DNA of 64,000 nt, from NCBI GenBank assembly GCA_012960035.1, contig DUBZ01000124.1, positions 62,001-126,000 on the forward strand, written 5' to 3'. Position numbers and translations under genes: made by a program. The notes under the pieces were generated by a model. That model did no database searches. It was not told where the DNA came from and saw only the letters and a list, made by a program, of their open reading frames with translations. Shown one piece after another: positions 60,990 to 64,000 of the stretch; the stretch's first letter is position 1; every line of letters begins with the position of its first letter. Origin of the DNA: Myxococcales bacterium (GTDB lineage Bacteria > Myxococcota_A > UBA9160 > UBA4427).

Positions 60990-61448
60990 ATGAAGACCCT
61001 CGCACTCGACATGGGAAGCAAACGTATTGGTCTCGCCATTTCGGACGACGCAGGCACCTTCGCGTTTCCGAGCGGCAAGCTCGATCGCAAAGGTCGCAAA
61101 GTCGATCTCGAATCCCTCGCGACGTTGGTCGAAGAACGCGAAGTCAAGCGCATCGTGATTGGCATCCCGCTGCATATGAATGGGAGGCCCGGCAAAGGCG
61201 CAGAAGCCGCCCACGCCTTCGCGAAAGACCTTTCGGTGGCGACGGGCATTTCCGTTGACACCATCGACGAACGCTTAACCACCGTAGAAGCAGAACGTGC
61301 GCTTACTGCAACGGGGCGTCGGGCGAAGAAGCAACGAGAGGTCATCGATTCCGTCGCGGCTTCGATCATCCTGAGCACTTATCTGTCAATGCAGGAGAAC
61401 CTTGCCGAGCGCGCACGCGCAAGCGACCCAGAAGAAAGCGATTCGTGA
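60990..61448 (+). CDS. ruvX: Holliday-junction resolvase-like RuvX/YqgF
   Basis: ATG 60990 gives 152 residues; a 19-residue longer start at 60933 is unneeded. It has TLALDMGSKRIGLAISDD (RNase H-like Asp), VKRIVIGIPLHMNGRPGKGAEAAHAFA, IDERLTTVEAERAL and DSVAASIILSTYLS. It is linked to pre-16S rRNA maturation. The stop overlaps mltG by GTGA, a common order. Confidence 0.93.
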   Translation: MKTLALDMGSKRIGLAISDDAGTFAFPSGKLDRKGRKVDLESLATLVEEREVKRIVIGIPLHMNGRPGKGAEAAHAFAKDLSVATGISVDTIDERLTTVEAERALTATGRRAKKQREVIDSVAASIILSTYLSMQENLAERARASDPEESDS

Positions 61449-62455
61449 TCCTACGGACGCTTCTCGTACTGGGTTGTCTCCTCGCGCTGAGCGGCGCGTA
61501 TGGGGCCTACATCGCCATTGAAGCACTTCGGCCGGTTTCGCAAGATGAAGCCGAAGCAGAGCTCTTCCGGATCGAACAAGGTCAAGGTCTAAACCAAGTT
61601 GCGCGCAAACTCGAACAGGCGGGCCTCGTTCGTGACGCCCGTGTGGTGAGCCTGTTCGCGCGTTATCGCGGCGACGATCGACGGCTGCAAGTCGGCGAAT
61701 ACGAAGTTGCGGCGAGTTGGTCGACCGCGACGATTTTGGACCGACTGACCTCGGGGCGCGTCAAGACGTACGAGCTCGTGATACCCGAAGGCACGCGCGC
61801 AACCGAAATCGGCGAAAAGCTTGAGGCCGCCGGGCTCGTGACAGCCGAAGAATTTGCGTTGGTGGTCGCGGACGCCGAATTCGCCAAGTCGCTGGGCATC
61901 GAACAAGCGGGTCTCGAAGGATATTTGTACCCCGAGACGTATCGCATCCCACGAAGGCTCGGCGCCAAAGCGATCGCGAAGATATTTGTCGAGCAATTCG
62001 ATCGCGTATGGAAACAACTCGAACCGGCTGCCAAGCAGCAATCGCTTTCGCGCCACGAGATTGTCACCCTGGCGTCGATCGTCGAAAAAGAAACTGCCGC
62101 ACCAGACGAGCGCCCTCTCATCGCAGCCGTGTTTCACAATCGCTTGGAGAAGCGAATGCGACTCGAGACAGACCCGACCGTGATCTACGGGATCAAAAAC
62201 TACGACGGCAACATTCGTCGCAGAGATCTGCGCGACGACAGCAATCCGTACAACACATACCGGATTTTCGGTTTGCCCCCGGGCCCAATCGCGAGCCCCG
62301 GAATCGACGCGCTACGCGCGGTGCTCGAACCCGCCGAATCGGACTTCCTCTACTTTGTGTCGCGAAACGATGGAACGCACAAGTTCTCAAAAACGTATCG
62401 CGAGCACAATGAAGCCGTGCGCGAGTTCCAACTGCGACGAAGGTCGCGGAAGTAG
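61445..62455 (+). CDS. mltG: Endolytic transglycosylase MltG
   Basis: The 336-residue protein has an N-terminal membrane helix (LRTLLVLGCLLALSGAYGAYIA), a LysM-like domain (FRIEQGQGLNQVARKLEQAGLVRDA), LTSGRVKTYELVIPEGTRATEIGEKL and the YceG signature HEIVTLASIVEKETAAPDERPLIAAVFHNRLEKRMRLETDPTVIYGI with catalytic Glu. It cuts nascent peptidoglycan and limits glycan length. Start GTG 61445 overlaps ruvX. Confidence 0.93.
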   Translation: MILRTLLVLGCLLALSGAYGAYIAIEALRPVSQDEAEAELFRIEQGQGLNQVARKLEQAGLVRDARVVSLFARYRGDDRRLQVGEYEVAASWSTATILDRLTSGRVKTYELVIPEGTRATEIGEKLEAAGLVTAEEFALVVADAEFAKSLGIEQAGLEGYLYPETYRIPRRLGAKAIAKIFVEQFDRVWKQLEPAAKQQSLSRHEIVTLASIVEKETAAPDERPLIAAVFHNRLEKRMRLETDPTVIYGIKNYDGNIRRRDLRDDSNPYNTYRIFGLPPGPIASPGIDALRAVLEPAESDFLYFVSRNDGTHKFSKTYREHNEAVREFQLRRRSRK

Positions 62456-62483
62456 TGGGAGCCTGGGAAGCGCGCTTCGGGTC

Positions 62484-63524
62484 TTACTGAAGCGTGACTT
62501 CTCGCAGAAGTGAAAGGCTGTCGAGCGCCTTGCCTGCACCGTGGACAACTGCGGTGTAGGGATCCTCGCTGCGCAAGATCGGCAGTTTGGTCTCCTGTCG
62601 CAGCACTTGGTCTAGATCGCGCAAGAGCGACCCGCCGCCCACGAGCATGATGCCGCGGTCAACAATGTCCGCCGCAAGTTCCGGCGGCGTCTTTTCAAGC
62701 GTGAGGTGCACGGTTTCAACGATGGCGTGGATCGGTTCGACCAACGCTTCGCGAATTTCGTCGCTGGTAGCGACAATGACTTTTGGAATGCCAGCAATAA
62801 GATCGCGGCCCTTTACTTCCATGGTCGCGGTCTTCGAGTGCGCAGCGGCTGCGCCGATTTTGATCTTCACCGATTCGGCTGTGCGCTCACCGATCAACAT
62901 GTTGTACTTGCGCTTGATGTAGTTGATGATCGCGTCGTCCATCTTGTCGCCACCCACGCGAATCGAACGCGATGTCACGATGCCCGAAAGCGAGATCACT
63001 GCGACATCGGTGGTACCGCCGCCGATGTCCACCACCATGTTGCCCTGGGCTGCCGTGACGTCGAGACCGGCGCCGATCGCGGCCGCCATGGGCTCTTCGA
63101 TCAAGAAAACTTCGCGGGCCCCTGCGGAAAGAGCCGACTCGCGCACTGCGCGCTTTTCAACGCTCGTGATGCACGGAGGAACGCAGATCACAATGCGCGG
63201 GCGGACCAACTTGCCGCGGTTGTGTGCGCGCTGAATAAAATATCGGAGCATCGCTTCGGTGATTTCGAAGTCGGCGATGACGCCATCTTTGATGGGGCGA
63301 ATCGCACGGATCTTACCCGGCGTGCGGCCGAGCATTTCTTTTGCTTCGTGTCCGACTGCGCGCACCTTCTGACCACCGGAGCCGAAATTGTCCGTCTCGA
63401 TCGCAACAACACTCGGTTCTGAACAGATAAGACCTCGATCGCGACCGTAGACGAGCGTGTTCGCGGTACCGAGGTCAATGGCGAGATCGTGAGAGAACCA
63501 ACCGGCAATGGAGTCGAGAAACAT
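62484..63524 (-). CDS. mreB: Rod-shape-determining protein MreB
   Basis: ATG 63524 with GGAAGGA upstream gives 346 residues; the frame also has TTG two codons earlier. It has the actin-like phosphate motif DLAIDLGTANTLVYGRDRG, KMVRPRIVICVPP-type strand, IEEPMAAAIGAGL, DIGGGTTDVAVISLSG and the GIMLVGGGSLLRDLDQVL motif. It organises lateral cell-wall synthesis, so the cell is likely rod-shaped. It converges on mltG and follows, on the same strand, a coiled-coil gene. Confidence 0.96.
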   Translation of the reverse strand: MFLDSIAGWFSHDLAIDLGTANTLVYGRDRGLICSEPSVVAIETDNFGSGGQKVRAVGHEAKEMLGRTPGKIRAIRPIKDGVIADFEITEAMLRYFIQRAHNRGKLVRPRIVICVPPCITSVEKRAVRESALSAGAREVFLIEEPMAAAIGAGLDVTAAQGNMVVDIGGGTTDVAVISLSGIVTSRSIRVGGDKMDDAIINYIKRKYNMLIGERTAESVKIKIGAAAAHSKTATMEVKGRDLIAGIPKVIVATSDEIREALVEPIHAIVETVHLTLEKTPPELAADIVDRGIMLVGGGSLLRDLDQVLRQETKLPILRSEDPYTAVVHGAGKALDSLSLLREVTLQ

Positions 63525-63780
63525 GGGCAATGTCCTTCCGAGAATTCGATCTGAAATTGATCAGATGCGCCTATTCTGAAAGACCTATCGGTCACGAATG
63601 CGCAGCAGTTGAGGCAAAACTGCGAGACGAAAAGTTGTTTTTGAGCACACGCAGGGATTGGCCGCTGAGATTCGCCATATGAGAAAGCAAAAAGCGCAGC
63701 GGGGGGGGCCTCCATGCGGACGACCCAGGACCTGCGAGGACGGCTTCTCCAGCGTGTGTGCGCCAAGCCGTGGAGCGCTT

Positions 63781-64000
63781 CTAGTCGTCTACTAGCCCGG
63801 CATCCGATTCGAAGGCGCTCACGGGTGCTTGAGGAACCTGAATCGTCGTTTCCGCTGGGACAACATCGAGACTCACCAGCGCGCTGAGCGCGCCCACACG
63901 GGACAGCAAGGTGGAGACATCATCGCGGACGCGAGCAAGACGTTCTACGTGCGCACTCACAGTCGCATTCGCCGCAGAAAGTTCGCCCTCAAGCGCCTGA
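63781..64000 (-). CDS. C-terminal part of a coiled-coil protein (runs off the window)
   Basis: A minus-strand frame, open from the window edge, ends at TAG 63783-63781. It reads ALEGELSAANATVSAHVERLARV, then RDDVSTLLSRVGALSALVSLDVVP, then a Pro/Thr stretch and VSAFESDAGLVDD. The heptad spacing of hydrophobic residues predicts a coiled coil followed by an acidic tail. No family is recognised. It lies about 260 bp upstream of mreB on the same strand. Confidence 0.65.
   Translation of the reverse strand, partial: QALEGELSAANATVSAHVERLARVRDDVSTLLSRVGALSALVSLDVVPAETTIQVPQAPVSAFESDAGLVDD

Noticed and set aside
63525..63780. Open frame upstream of mreB on the minus strand
   Set aside because: No protein-like pattern; it is the mreB promoter region and an extension of the mreB frame would add unsupported residues.

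Overview
The window is 64 kb of high-GC DNA with strong G/C preference at third codon positions, dense long genes, many lipoproteins and an outer-membrane assembly factor (BamD), so it is a Gram-negative bacterium. The mix of an F420-type luciferase-like oxidoreductase, a TIGR03435-type lipoprotein, a long-form IspG, Mpl, PilT, an exosortase, CvpA, DUF1844 and a CDP-alcohol phosphotransferase suggests a deltaproteobacterial (Myxococcota/Binatota-like) lineage. This taxonomic guess is inference from gene content; no rRNA is present. There are no phage, IS or CRISPR elements. This is mostly a chromosomal housekeeping segment, with accessory patches that show gene decay.

Layout. 0-5.7 kb is an accessory region: an LLM oxidoreductase, a DUF3179 gene broken into three frames, a Trp-rich-repeat lipoprotein, two further lipoproteins (one with a TIGR03435-type domain), and a small rhodanese whose catalytic Cys codon is TGA with a SECIS-like hairpin just downstream. 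The rhodanese follows the decayed remnant of a DedA-type membrane protein. 5.7-14.3 kb is one tightly overlapping minus-strand operon: TPR lipoprotein, LolB-like lipoprotein, oligopeptide-binding lipoprotein, OppB, OppC, OppD, OppF. 14.4-22.3 kb holds cysC, two unknown polytopic membrane proteins, a sulfatase-superfamily membrane protein, a GT-C-like membrane protein, and an exosortase with an EpsI-like partner.

22.6-41.7 kb is core metabolism, almost all on the minus strand: cysteine desulfurase, PepQ, Mpl, a serine hydrolase, LD-carboxypeptidase (murein recycling), DnaB, the rpsF-rpsR-rplI operon, pdxST with a MocR/PdxR-like regulator, pth, rplY, prs, tRNA-Gln, ispE, a DUF1844 protein and a phosphatidyltransferase. 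42.1-49.6 kb runs on the plus strand: bamD, a TPR protein, cvpA, a DUF4185-like lipoprotein, an amidohydrolase and a second sulfatase-like lipoprotein; ppnP and an SGNH-hydrolase remnant lie among them. 49.6-64 kb has long-form ispG, alaS, pilT, recA-cinA-pgpA, a degraded gene, ruvX-mltG, mreB and the end of a coiled-coil protein. recA is flanked on both sides by tandem repeats of different period, 12 bp in its leader and 17 bp downstream.

The observations most worth following are the possible selenocysteine rhodanese near 5.2 kb, the tandem repeats around recA (the upstream set is in frame with recA), the GGACAAT repeat cluster upstream of the MocR-pdxST locus, and the exosortase cluster with no visible substrate. 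All starts were chosen by eye from reading frame, ribosome-binding site and overlap with neighbours; no database search was run.
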